64,000 bases of DNA from Nageia nagi. Taxonomy: Eukaryota > Pinophyta. A program made the translations under genes and the position numbers. The stretch lies in NCBI GenBank assembly GCA_050084985.1, contig JBITNC010000001.1:131378001-131442000 (forward strand), written 5' to 3'. The notes under the pieces are model-generated. The model was not told the DNA's origin and ran no database searches. It was given only the letters and a program-made list of their open reading frames with translations. Positions 35,046-46,529 of this stretch are shown here, piece after piece (position 1 is the first letter of the stretch; the number at the start of each line of letters is the position of its first letter).

Positions 35046-36009
35046 ATCAAATAATAGCAACTAGGAAATCAATTATTCAAAAGAAAATAAGATTTGTGGG
35101 AAAGCTGGGCTCTTAGATTATCTTTCAAAATTTACAAATCAAACTACAACTTCAACTCAACAAAAGGCTCTACTCTGCTCTATTTGAATGAACACTTAGT
35201 AAATTTTGAGAAATTTGAATTGATTTAAAAGTGTTTAAGTTTGATTGATAGAATTATGTAATTTAATGGTGATCAATACTGATTTGATGTTATGGTATTG
35301 AGACTTGTACCAACATGGTCCAAACTACATTCAAATGCAACAAAATGAATGAGGGCAAGTTGATGCTTTAGGTGGCTACCAATAGTATTAATTATTACCA
35401 ATAGTATTAATTATAAGCCTCTTATTAGACATAGAAACATATGGATCCAATTGAAAATAGCATTTTTTATAGTTTGAAGATAGGTCAATGATGTCATCTT
35501 TCTTTGTAATGTGGATTTTCTATGCTTTCAACTATTAATGAAGATTATCTCTGCAATGATTCATATAAATACTATATGATGATTTTTGGAGAAAACATTA
35601 AAAATTTCTAAGATGGTTCCATAGATAGTCATATGAACTAGATTCAAAGACATATGAAAGGAATATGTGGCTACATTTGGATGATTCTGAAGCAACTTAG
35701 AACAAAAGCTAATGCCAACTATGAAGAAAAATTCCTGGAATGCAGATATGACTCAAAATGATTTGGATCTAACTTTGGACATTAGGAACTAAGTATTAAT
35801 TAGGGAATTATTACTATAGATTTATGAATATGACCCAAGATAAGATTGCAATGTATTGAACTAGTCTCAAACAATAAGGAAAATCAAAATTTTATGAACA
35901 CTATCAATTTAAAAAAATAGTTAACTACATACATACAAATTTCTAATATTGGACATACTTGGCTAATAAATAGTCAAAACTATACAATTATATATATTTC
36001 TTACAAAAT
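35046..36009. other. spacer between integrase and ORF3 of minus-strand gypsy
   Basis: About 1 kb of AT-rich sequence with no domain seen. It has a short tandem duplication of CCAATAGTATTAATTAT near 35386-35420. Comparable in position and size to the 13111-13945 spacer. Confidence 0.5.
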
Positions 36010-37410
36010 TACATATTCTTGATCTATAATACTACTTTCATCTTGGAAAGTGCTTGAGCTATTGTCCATTCACCTAAATGGGCATGACTTGACCATCCAT
36101 ATGAGCCAACTGGTAGGCATTAAATTATTTACACTCAACAATAACAAATAGTTTTTCCCATAAGGACTCAAATTTCTTATTCTTACTTGGTTTTAATTTA
36201 TATTCATTCCATTTTAATACCAAGTATCCCTTTTTGAAGTGAATAAAAGATGCCTTTTTCTTATCAAAATAGGTTTTTACTATTGACTATATTTTTTGAA
36301 AACTACTAAAAGCTTTATCCCTATGCTCTTTCAACTTGATCAATTGAATATAACTATGTTATCAAGGTCTAGAGAAACATAACTCATCTTCCATAAGGAT
36401 TTATAATGTTGGAATCTCTAAATGTATGGGTAATATAGCCCTCTTCCCATAGACTAATGTATAGGTAAAGGTTTTAATACATTCGTTCACATTTATTATA
36501 TCAACCCACAATGCATAATATAATTTTATATGCCATTATCTCAAATTATATTCCATTATTCTTTTGATATTTCTAAGAATGTTCTTATCAATGGACTCAA
36601 CAAGGTCATTTCCCTATGGGTAGTAATTGAAAGAGATTTTCTAAATAATGTTATACTTAATTGCAAACTCTAATATTTTTGCACCAATAAAAGCAGGAAC
36701 ATTATCAAAAACTATCACAACTAGAATCCCAAACCTTGTTATAAACTTCTCCAAAAATACCAAGATTGTATCTTGATCAAAATTCTTTGAAGCAATTGCT
36801 TCCACCCATCTAGTAAAGTAATTTGTACCAATTAGTATGAACTTCTATCCAAAAGATGAATTGGGGTTAATCACACCTATAAAACAAGGCCCCATTATTG
36901 AAATGGTTCCTTAGTGACTACAAGCTTAAGAGGCAAGGCAACACTTCATATCCTACCACACCTTAGATATTTTTCACATTTGTTTGTAGTTTGATGAGAA
37001 TCCTTATACATACTAAGCTAGTAGTAACCCACTTGGATAAGTTTAGCAATAATTGTTTGTATGAAATAGTGGCCTCCTAAAAACCCTAAATGATTTTTTT
37101 TAGGAGAATAGGCATATCATTAGGGTGAATACAAATGAGGAGAACTCCGTCATAGTTTCTTCTATAAATCTTATTTTGGATAACTATATAATTAGTTGCT
37201 CGAATTGTGAATCTTATTCTATAAGGTGTAGTTAATTTATTAGGGCATATAGCCATTTTGAAATATGTTATTAGTTTTATTATCCATGGAATTTTAAACT
37301 CTAACATGTTTTCATCTTCCTCATCATTTTGATGTAAATACACTTGGAAAGTGTCTAAGGTTGAGATACTATCATCATCAATTTTAGAAGAAGCATCTAA
37401 ATGCAAAGTA
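36010..37410 (-). pseudogene. pol: gypsy integrase, minus strand
   Basis: An open N-terminal piece at 37406-37086 ends with KIYRRNYDGVLLICIHPNDM, the pre-integrase segment of this group. Further on the minus strand come remnants of the zinc-binding region (GGHYFIQTIIAKLIQVGYY, KCEKYLRC) and of the catalytic core (EPFQ-stop-WGL), badly broken by stops, and a C-terminal region. The family call is clear; the catalytic residues cannot all be placed. Confidence 0.72.
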
Positions 37411-37419
37411 GTAGCAATA

Positions 37420-37740
37420 TCCTAATACAAGGGTCTACCTCAAACTTGTTTAATTGGCCTTACTTATACATACAACTCAAGTATCTTATTTATACATATT
37501 GATTTCTCTCCATTGTATTCCTTGTGCATAATGAAATTCCAAACATCTGGGTGTATAGTATAAACAAGTATTCTACTATGAGAGACAAAGTATCTAAACT
37601 TTTTAATAGCTTTCATAAAAGTCTCTATGAACATGTATTGGGTCTCAGCATCATACAATATTTTTCTATAAAAATAAATATGGTGTTCTTGTTCTTGTTC
37701 ATCTTTCTAAGTTAGAACTCCAACAATACTTTTATCATAC
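37420..37740 (-). pseudogene. pol: gypsy RNase H, minus strand
   Basis: SIVGVLT-stop-KDEQEQEH and then YFYRKILYDAETQYMFIE, FMKAIKKFRYFVSHSRILVY match the RNase H-like connection domain after gypsy RT. It is separated from its RT by the insertion 37741-39954. Confidence 0.78.
37736..37740 (+). repeat. target-site duplication CATAC (low copy)
   Basis: CATAC here and at 39955-39959. The RT-RH coding sequence stops at one copy and resumes at the other. Confidence 0.7.
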
Positions 37741-39954
37741 CCTACTGTGAAGGAAATTTAATTTCCTTAATGTTGTAATGTTGCAATTTTTTTTTTTTGA
37801 GTTGAGGGATTTTATTTTCCAACCTTTTTCCATTTAGGTTCATTGAAATTTGGCCAAAATACCCCTCTAATTTGCAACTTACAACATTGTATATAGAATG
37901 AGATATTTCAGTTTCCTTTGATTTCTCCCTGTGTAGCATCTAGTCAAATTTGGTTTGATAGAAATTTATGGTGGATAGGCATAGTGTGCCATACTTAACT
38001 ACTACTTTAATACTCCAATAATTATATTACTCACCTATAATTTTTTTTATAATCCTTTTTTGTAGCTTTATACTTATTTAGCAACTCTGAAAGCTTCTTT
38101 AATAGACCTCTAATTGGATTCATAGAGCTCTAGCTCTATAAAAAGCTAACTTGACTTTAGTATTAAAAAAAGCCTTTATAGCTTCAAAATCATGTTTATT
38201 TAATTGTAACACCCCAATTCCTTAACCTCCTCTTTCTATTTGCATTATAGAGAGGAAAGAGCACCAAGAAAGAGATCGATAAGCTTGGTGACTATCTTGT
38301 TCTTAAGTAGAGTAGTTGTTGCTTCCTTTTTATCACATCAAACCCATAAGTGCCCCAATGTACCACTTTATATGGTTTTACTACCTTTTTTTAAGTATTT
38401 TATGGTGGTTTTAATTTTCCATAAGCAAATATATGAGAGCTATTAGCTCCATGTTTCATTGTTTATGCCCTAATCCTTAAGCAATATGAAGACCATTATT
38501 CTTTATCTATGCATGGCAATGATGGGTGTCTTTATTATATTGAACCATCACTTTTGTATATGAAATCCTATATCTTGTAATCCATTATATGATGTTTGTA
38601 ACATGCCTTTGAGAAATATAGAGAATACTTCATTCATCTCATAGTGTTTATTCATGGAGCTTTCACTACTATGTGACTATGCTATATTTTCTCTTCCTTG
38701 GGATAGTTTGTAGGAGAAAACACTTCTATATCTTTATAACTATGATCAAAGTCTCTTCCATGATGTTTTTTAGCTATTTAAGGTCATTTTATCATGTGGG
38801 TACTTGTCTATTTCCCATTTGGAGCAATGGATTAAGAGTTATTCACATCTTTGGACTTACCTATTTTGTAGTCTTACTTTTGAGTTCTATGGAGCCTTTT
38901 ATTACAAATGCTTTTCAACCCCTCTAAATCTATCCAAGTTCTTATAGATATTCACCATTGGATAAAGTATTTTGTGCTAATAATTTTGACTAGTGATAGT
39001 GCAAAAGTTACAGGTTCTGAATTTATTTTTACCTTCATTGTCATTACCCTCCTCTAGACTACAAAATTTCACTTGGTATTTAGCTTCAAATGTGCTTCCA
39101 AATTATTTCTATTTAGATTTATTTCAAAATTTCAAATTAATACTTCAAAATATCTATATATCTTTCCTTGAGCCTAAGAAATCCTCACTTAGAGTGCAAA
39201 GCATCATTCTAGATGAGTTCATCTACTAGTGATTGGTGAACCTTGAATTCAACCAAGTTACAACCTTCTGCATAATAGTGTTTCTGGTTGCATAAGGTAA
39301 ATTCTTATTGAATAATGGTCCTTATAAATTTTATCAAAGTTTTGAACAACACATGCTTAACAAATACCATCAAAATCCTTGCATTTTCATTGGCTCTATT
39401 TTGTGGTCAATATTGAGCTCTTTTGGTTTTCCCAGAGGTTCAGTATATTTTTGGTGACTTAAAATTGTTGGAACCTTGGTATTTTCACACTACACTATTT
39501 TGTATTCAAAAATGGTTGTTTTCTATTCAAATTCTTCTTCTTTAATTCTTATATTTGGAAATATCATTTCATATCAGGGCCTTGAGGCTCCAATTCTTCA
39601 ATTGGTCATAAAGCATTTTGCCAGAAGTGTTTTTCAATTGGTGGTTGGTAAAATTCAACTTTCTCATTTGGTATCAAAGAATTGGGCTATTGGTTTTCAA
39701 CTAATGATTAATAAACTTCAAATTCTTCACTTAGTATTAGAGCATTGAGCCTTGTGTTCATTAATTGGTGCTTGATGAACTTTCAAATTCTAACATGGTA
39801 GCAGAGCTTGTTCACCATCCTTAGAGTATGATGAATTCCAATTCTTCATCTGGTATTAGAGAATTTTGTTGGATGACTTCATTAACTGGTGGTTAGTGAA
39901 CCTTGAAATATTCACTTGGTATTAGAGCTTGGATCCTTGAGCCTCCAAAATCTT
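37741..39954. mobile_element. 2.2-kb insertion inside minus-strand gypsy pol, type unknown
   Basis: Gypsy RT reads to NKNFILYIV at the 39955 side and RNase H resumes with YDKSIVGVL at 37740, so the 2,214 bp between are foreign. CATAC flanks both sides. The insert begins CCTACTGTGAAGG and ends CCTCCAAAATCTT, without clear terminal repeats. TGTAACACCCC near 38206 resembles a plant LTR start. A PBS-like tandem array sits at one end (39601-39935). It could be a truncated LTR element or a non-autonomous element; no coding domain is recognised. Confidence 0.65.
39601..39935 (+). repeat. ~64-bp tandem array of tRNA-Met PBS-like motifs
   Basis: Six units with motifs resembling TGGTATCAGAGC, starting (at GG/AG) at 39603, 39670, 39733, 39797, 39852 and 39918. 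Units four (TGGTAGCAGAGC, preceded by CTAACA) and six (TGGTATTAGAGC) each match the tRNA-iMet PBS at 11 of 12 positions. The intervening text resembles TTGGTGGTTGGTGAACYTTC and AAATTCTTCA. Confidence 0.72.
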
Positions 39955-39959
39955 CATAC
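39955..39959 (+). repeat. target-site duplication CATAC (high copy)
   Basis: Identical to 37736-37740. Confidence 0.7.
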
Positions 39960-41190
39960 TATGTATAAGATAAAATTCTTATTGAAATCTAGATTCTTTA
40001 ATGCAAGAGCAGTTAGGATCACTTATTTAATTTTATTGAATACTTCTATTACTTGTGGAATCCATAAAAATACTACATCTTTGTTAAGCATATATGAAAT
40101 TGTTCTAATGAATTGAGATAAATCATGTATGAATTTCTCACAAAGTTAATATAACCCAAAAAGTATTGTAGAGCCTTTTTGTTGGAATGCAAGGGAATAT
40201 TTCTTATAGCCAACACTCTTTCTGGTTTTATGGCCATCTATTATTGGAGACAACATGGCCTAACAACTTTCCTTCATTAACAATGAATAGTGATATTTTG
40301 GCATTTAAGGAGATGCAAAAGGCTCTACATTTTTTAAACATTTCCCTAGGATGGATTAAATGATCTCTTCTATGTTTGGAGAAAATAATAATATCATTCA
40401 AATAGATCAAGATTGTTTTATTAATTATTGTGCTAAAAGCATGATCCATCCCTCTCTAAAAGGTTTCTCCAACATTGGACAATCCAAAAGGCATTGTTTT
40501 AAATATGAAGGTATCCCATTTAGTTGTGAATGTTATCTTGTGTTGATCACTATCTTTCACCTAGATCTAGTTGAAACCTAAAAATCCATCTATCAAAGAT
40601 TAATATTCTCCTCCTACAACTGTGTGGGGAATTTGATCCATTAAAGGGACCAAATAATGATCCTTTAATGAATCTTGATTAAGATTTCTAAAATCAACAT
40701 ATAGATGAATCTCTCCACTCTTCTTTCATACTAATACCATATTAGAAATCCAATATGTGTTCTTGATGGAATAAATAATACCAACATCTAGTAGCTTAAT
40801 CAATTATTATTTTAATATTACCTCTATCTGAGGATTAATTGACCTATGCTTTTATTTAAAAGGGATAATATCCTCCTTAAACTTGATAGAATGTTGAATT
40901 ACATCCATATTATAGGTATTTAAATCTTGGTAATTCCAAGCAATGATGTCTTAAAATTCTCTTAATAGTAGAATGATATCCCTAATCTCATGGGGAGCAA
41001 TATTAATCCTAATGTTCACACTTTTATTGGGAAGAACCTCTATTTGATGGTATATCCTTTTGTGTTCATTGGAGGTTACAAACCTAAAATGATCTTCTCT
41101 ATCAAAGGAATTCTCTATGGATATCAAGGATTTAGGAATAAATTTATTCTTAAGCTAGATAATATCCTTATTCTACAAGTCATTTAATGT
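39960..41190 (-). pseudogene. pol: gypsy reverse transcriptase, minus strand
   Basis: From high to low coordinates: a pre-RT segment (DIIAWNYQDLNTYNMDVIQH), then GEIHLYVDFRNLNQ, DHYLVPLMDQI, SLIDGFLGFN, FKTMPFGLSNVGETF. The catalytic box LIYLNDIIIFS at 40393-40404 has YLND instead of YxDD (Asp to Asn). SLNAKISLF...GKLLGHVVS and NKKALQYFLGYINF follow, then AFNKIK-like text up to the insertion at 39955. Stops are scattered (mostly TAG) with a few frame changes. RT is certainly inactive. Confidence 0.9.
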
Positions 41191-41299
41191 AGTCTCCTCA
41201 TCAGATGAGAAAATAAAATGTTGGATAAATTAACTAATCTAGTCATTGGATTCAAACACCTACTAATGATAATCATTATTAGGCATAAATGGCCTAAAT

Positions 41300-41720
41300 A
41301 CCAACTTAATATCTGTACTAATCTTTGAATGAGTAGCAACATCATATTTAGCTACCTTAGATGCTAACTAGTCCACCAAAGTATTACGGTATCTTCTTAC
41401 TTCCAAAAAATTTAATGCAAGAAAGTCTTATGATAATTCCTTTACTCTGTTTATGTATGCTTTCTTAAAATGGTTCTTAATAGAGTAATTGTTTGTTACT
41501 TTATTGATGATCAATTTTGAATCTCCTATAACTATCAAGTACTTAATTCCTAATCTTATAGATTTGGATAACCCTAGATAAAGGATTCATATTCAACAAC
41601 ATTATTCATATAGGTTCATGTTATTCTGTAAGATAATCTCTTAGATGATTCTAATGGGGATTGAAAAATAAAACCAACTCTAGCTCCATTTTTACATTTT
41701 GCATCATTAAAGTGCATTTT
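41300..41720 (-). pseudogene. pol: archaeal-type RNase H (aRH) upstream of RT, minus strand
   Basis: Minus strand from about 41705: MHFNDAKCKNGARVGFIFQS, SSKRLSYRIT, MNNVVEYESFI, LIVIGDSKLIINKV, YSIKNHFKKAYINRVKEL, FLALNFLEVRRYRNTLVD. This is the RNase HI layout of the second (archaeal-type) RNase H of plant Tat-group elements, normally starting FDGA and containing NNxAEYEALI and GDSxLVI. The first catalytic Asp is Asn here (FDGA has become FNDA); the Glu and second Asp remain. It lies between protease and RT, not after the native RNase H. Confidence 0.8.
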
Positions 41721-42089
41721 CCATAATTCATTTTACCTATGTTTAGACTAATTCAAGGAAAGTATATGATAATCTAGTGCTAGAATACAATAAGTTCCCA
41801 TATCCACATCTCTCATTTTTTCAATCATTTTAATAGATTGATCATTCTCTTCATATCTCCAACTAAGTAAATCACTGCATAACCATTCTTCACCTTCTAA
41901 TGGATTCATGTTGATCTGATCTAATTTCTCCAAGTTATATGGAGAAGTTCTCTAATTGTATATCCTTATCTTTCTTTCTCTATAATGAATAACCATGTTG
42001 GTTAAGTCATTAGCAAGGTATCCTCCTATTTTTTCCATAAACTCTCTTGACAATCATAAGCCAAACAAAGAAGGTAAATCAACAATCAT

Positions 42090-43120
42090 TATTTCTTAAG
42101 GAAAGGATAGTTGTGGTAGCTTGCATAATGAAATTAAAACATCCGTAATAGCTCTAATAGTTCTAATAGGACTACCATCTAATTTAAAAACACCAAGTGT
42201 ATCCCTAATATAGTTTAGACTCATTTCCTCACAAATAGCTTTTGCTATTATAGTGGTAGCAACTTCGATATCTAACAAATAATTATGGACTAGCCAACCT
42301 TCCATTCTTAATGAGATATAAAATGGATTAGGCCTATTCTTTCCCATTCCTAGAATACTATCTAACTAAGCTAATGAAATTAGAGGAGTTTTGAAGGTTA
42401 ACATAATAGTTTTCAAAGATTCTTTCAATAAATATAACTGACCAAGAATTAACAATGCATCAAACATGGATGCTATAGAAGGAAATTTCTTCATCTCATT
42501 TACAATTTTGAAAGAGAAGTTGGTCTAAGGCCTACCTTCATAGTTCAATTGATACCTCCTTTGGTATTATTGATAAGCCTCCTCCCTTTATATATGAGTG
42601 AATTAGGGTAGTCTTACATTTCTTGTAGAAAATTCCCTCTCATTCTCATATCAAGGAGGCAGATTCCTTGGTCTCAAATTATTGAGCCATAGAGTTGTCT
42701 CTAGATAATGTTGAGGTAAATGAAGCATGATAGTCTTCTCTTTATATTGTAGAAGGAAAGGTTTTGCACTTTGATTTATTATGTTTGTAGCTACAAAAGA
42801 ATTTTTGGAAGAGGAAACTAAATCTTTTTCTATATAAGGTATTCTTATCTTATTATTAGGCTCATATCTTTGATTGTTAGGTTCATATTTATCATATCTC
42901 CCCTTTGGACTAGCTATGTCCCTTTCCAAGAGTTTGTTTTCATGTATCTCACTATGGCCTTTAACTCTTGTATTTCAAAAGTTTTGGAGGCAAGGTTAGT
43001 GGGATCTATAGCTCTAAGTGGAACAGGTGCTAATATAAGTGGAGGTAATACCAAGGATTTTGACTAAGATGGTATTTTTGGAAACAAAGGTATGAAAATT
43101 ATTGGAGCAAGCTTCCCCAT
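42090..43120 (-). pseudogene. gag-pol: gag C-terminus and protease, minus-strand gypsy
   Basis: A start-like MGKLAPIIFIPLFPK near 43119 leads to IQELKAIVRYMKTNSWKGT, to MERDIASPKGRYDKYEPNNQ (42929-42651) and onward to LLILGQLYLLKESLKTI. The protease piece 42347-42096 has NPFYISLRMEGWLVHNYLLD, with LLDIEVATTIIAKAICEEM at the place of LLDSGASxxIMP, so the active-site loop is badly altered. The main capsid domain is not recognised, so the 5' part of gag is probably lost. Confidence 0.65.
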
Positions 43121-44593
43121 AGCTATTAGTAAAATTTGAATTTAATAGCTACTTTGTATAATTTAGGAAATATTTCCATTTTTTGTAGGTTGAAATTTGT
43201 GCTATATATGATCTAACATGCATAAACAAGTCAAATGTACACAGAAACCTCAAATTACATAAATCTACTTTTCTTAATGAGAATTAGGTAGAAAATTTGA
43301 TAAAGATAGTTTTAAATATTTGAATAATAATCTAGAATTTTGCAAGAACATAAATAAACCCTAAATACACTGAAATGGGAAGAAGGACCTCTAAACTAAG
43401 CCTTTTGAGGAACTTAGGTGATCATGGAGTGAGTATCTTCACTCCAAATGGTATGTGAGCCCCCTAGTCCTCAAATCATTGAGAAAAAATAAATTATATT
43501 TACTTATTTGTGCAAATGCTTACGTCTAACTGCTCTTTGAATAATGTATTTGGTGGATTTAAATTATGGATATGATCTTTACATGTTTAGCTAGATAAAA
43601 TTGAGATCTAACACATAAAACCCTTAAAAATCATAATGCTTGAAAATACAAAAAATTCTAAATATCCTTGTATCAATTAGGTCCAAGTATACCCATAAGA
43701 CATAATTATAGACACATAAAAATGACCCTTCTTTTGATAAATGAAAGAATAGAATAAAAAATTAAATTTTTAAGAAAATAATAAACTTTGCTAAACCCCT
43801 CTAGTTGTTGGTGACCTAAGACAATCATAGGTGACCTGATCCAATTGTTGGTGCCTAATATGAAATCACCAATGATCTTGCAAATAAAAAAGTTAAAGAA
43901 AAAATGGAAAAATTAGGGCACCCAAGGAAACAAACCAATAGATCTTGAATGTCTCATCCTTGATCCTATGCCTTCCCCATGCAGATAAAACTTATGATAA
44001 GGCTATATGAGCTTTTTTATCCAATACTTACCCCCAAAATAACAACCTTATCCACCCCAAAACTTTATAAATTAAACCTCTCCTAAGGAGAAAAAAATCA
44101 AAGTTTTATGCAACCTTACTGTATTAGAATACATTCATACTATTAATGAGTAAATGCATTAGATTTTTCTATGCTTTCATGCTTGTATTTTATTAGAATT
44201 TCATGTATTTTAGCTATGTGAGTAGGTATGTTTGATATGTTTCTTGTTTGCATGTATGCAAGATTTGCAAGTGCATGGTAGCTAGTTTGAGCAAAAGAAG
44301 GCTAAACAGTTAAATATCATCACCAACATTTTCTTGTAAGTTTTGGAGATACTATTGAAAGCTTGCAAACATCGATACAACCATCTAGAGGAGGCCGAAG
44401 GGAGCTTATATCTCCCTTTACTATAATCAAAATACCTTATTGTACAAAGCACTATTGTACATCATAAATTAACATGAGATTTGTCATTATAAATTAATTA
44501 TTGAGTTTTATACCAGAGAGCAATAAAAAGTTTTGTTGGTTGTAACATATCTTGTTTTGCATGCTTGTAGTGTTATTTTTTGGGTAAACATTT

Positions 44594-44617
44594 TGGTGCT
44601 AGGAGGGATTGAACCTC
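44594..44617 (+). promoter_or_regulatory. candidate primer-binding site
   Basis: TGGTGCTAGGAGGGATTG continuing GAACCTC follows a CA dinucleotide ending GGGTAAACA, as at an LTR end. Its complement would fold GAGG-TTCAATC-CCTC like a tRNA T-arm followed by an acceptor strand ending CCA. I cannot name the tRNA. Confidence 0.35.
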
Positions 44618-44789
44618 AGCATACAAGCTACATCAAAAATAGACATAGGGGGTGTTTTCTATGTTTTATTTTTCATTTTGTGTATCTTGTGTCTTGTAGT
44701 ATCACTATTAATTTTTTTGCTATTTTATATTTTTTATTCTCTATTTTTTAATTATGTAATCATCAAATATTTTTATCAAGCACTAGTGA

Positions 44790-44935
44790 GTATATGTAAT
44801 CACTAGCAACTAGACTAGAATGCTAGTGATCAAGACCAATATCTAGTGATTAGACTAGAACACTGGCAATCAAGACTAGTCACCAACAACTTTGAATTAA
44901 AATTATGAAACACTAGCAATTGAATATAGAGGGTA
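44790..44935. repeat. short degenerate CTAGTGAT/CACTAG repeats
   Basis: Several copies of AGACTAGAA-(T/C)-(G/A)CTAGTGATCAAGAC-like text at roughly 45-bp intervals; too diverged to define a unit exactly. Confidence 0.5.
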
Positions 44936-45420
44936 TAGATTTCAAATTTTATCAATTTTGAAAGTGTAAATTATGCACTAAAATGAAAAATGGAAATTAA
45001 CCCCTTTTCTATGATTTCATTTCTCAAATTGCATATAGGAAGGGTAAATGAATGTTTAGGTAATATACATCATTTTGCTTTATATTTAGTAAATTGCATG
45101 AATGTTATTTATCTTTATTTGTTTTGAGAGTGTATAAAAAAACTCACCTAAAATTTTACATTACACCCACTTATGCTCTCCCTTTGCACCTAAGGATCAT
45201 CTTAGGTGATCAGAATGGATGCAATAGGAAAATAATAAATAAACATTTTTCTTTTCTCACTTTATTTCACTAAGATTGGTAATGAAATCTCATTAAATTA
45301 ATTTTGCACTCAGAAGGAGGAATTAACTTTCATTAAGAATAGAATGAATATAAGGTTAATTTACTATTGTTAAGGTAGATTACAATATAATTAAATTGGT
45401 TAATTGATTGGGTGGATATT

Positions 45421-45620
45421 TACTTTCACATTAAAACTCTTCTTGTCTACCTTACCACTCTGAAAGAAGGTTCAAGGATTATGACTCAAAGAGGAGTTAA
45501 AGAATCTCATCTAAGGAAGTTTATTTTACATTAAAACTCTTCTTGTCTACCTTACCATTCTAAAAGGAGGTCAAAGGATTGTGACTCAAAGAGGAGTTAA
45601 AGAATCTCATTTAAGGTAAT
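45421..45620. repeat. 100-bp tandem repeat
   Basis: TTAAAACTCTTCTTGTCTAC starts at 45431 and again at 45531; GAGGAGTTAA at 45491 and 45591. Period exactly 100 bp with about 90% or more identity by eye. A third, decayed unit with CCAAAAGGAGGTCAAAG follows to about 45700. Confidence 0.88.
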
Positions 45621-46086
45621 TTACACTCACTTAAATGGCTTCTTACATGTCTCATTTTACTTCTCCAAAAGGAGGTCAAAGATAGATGTGATTAGTAAGA
45701 AGTGGTAAATGAACTTCATCTAATTACTTCCACATTCAGAAGGAGTAGATGAATCTCATTAATTTTTGTTAAAGAATCACACTAAAAGTGGTAATGAATC
45801 TTGTGGGTTATATCAAGACTCATTAAAAACATATTTATTTTTCATATTAAATAAAACATAATCAAAGGACACATATGTTGTGTTGGGTTGTAGTGATCAT
45901 GAGTTATTTTATTTATTAAATACATATGCATAAGACCTTTAAAAATAAACATCAATTAGTTGGATGTGATGACCAACCATTGATTCTACATTTCTTGTGT
46001 ATCCATTGACCACACCATAAGCCATAGAGCCAAGCCTAGAGATGAATATTGGGTTTTAGGATAGAAGTCACTTTTCATTAGGTGAC

Positions 46087-46094
46087 TATAAATA
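46087..46094 (+). promoter_or_regulatory. possible TATA box
   Basis: TATAAATA in GACTATAAATAAGGAGGC, the same context as the TATA boxes of both copia LTRs here (CTATAAATA-AGAGG). Upstream repeats and downstream leader-like text suggest an LTR U3/R border; unproven. Confidence 0.45.
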
Positions 46095-46529
46095 AGGAGG
46101 CTATGCTTGGATTCCACTATCAAGATAGTCTTTAGTGGTATTTTGCAAGCCCCATTGCACTAAGGGGACCAACTTAAGTACCAAGATGATACTTTTCCAT
46201 ATATTTCCTATACAATTCTAGGCTACCCTTGTTTAAACACCTGACTAGAAAAAATAATCTAGGAAAATTAACAAAAATAAAATGAACAACTCACATTGCT
46301 CAATAATAGAGATTAATTCAATTTTTTAATAAAATTATATAAGATAATCACACCAAAAAGGTGAGTTAATAAATAGGTTATTTGTGCATCTACTTATTTT
46401 TTTGATAATATAAATAAAAAATAAAAACATAATTGCTATGAATGATGTGTATTTTCTTTGATTTCTTGCTTATAAAAAATAAAAAATAAAACTAAAAAGT
46501 AAAAGGTTCCAAAAAATAGAAGAGAATGG

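Larger units (their letters stand above)
31210..43120 (-). mobile_element. decayed Ty3/gypsy element with RNase H before RT, minus strand
   Basis: Minus-strand order from high to low coordinates: gag end/protease (43120-42090), archaeal-type RNase H (41720-41300), RT (41190-39960), [2.2-kb insertion 39954-37741], RNase H (37740-37420), integrase (37410-36010), spacer, and a long third frame (35045-31210). The aRH domain places it in or near the Tat group. LTRs were not identified. All genes carry stops and frame changes. Confidence 0.85.
43121..46529. other. retroelement LTR/leader debris, no gene
   Basis: Lies between the two head-to-head gypsy remains and should contain their 5' LTRs. I could not find the partner LTR of either. 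Recognisable pieces: a PBS-like stretch at 44594, short CTAGTGAT repeats at 44790-44930, a 100-bp tandem repeat at 45421-45620, and a TATA-like CTATAAATAAGGAG at 46087. Open frames (e.g. 44533-44751) are short, Phe-rich and not credible. Confidence 0.5.

Noticed and set aside
44533-44806. Overlapping Phe/Leu-rich ORFs as membrane peptides
   Set aside because: T-rich low-complexity sequence; no start context or conservation.
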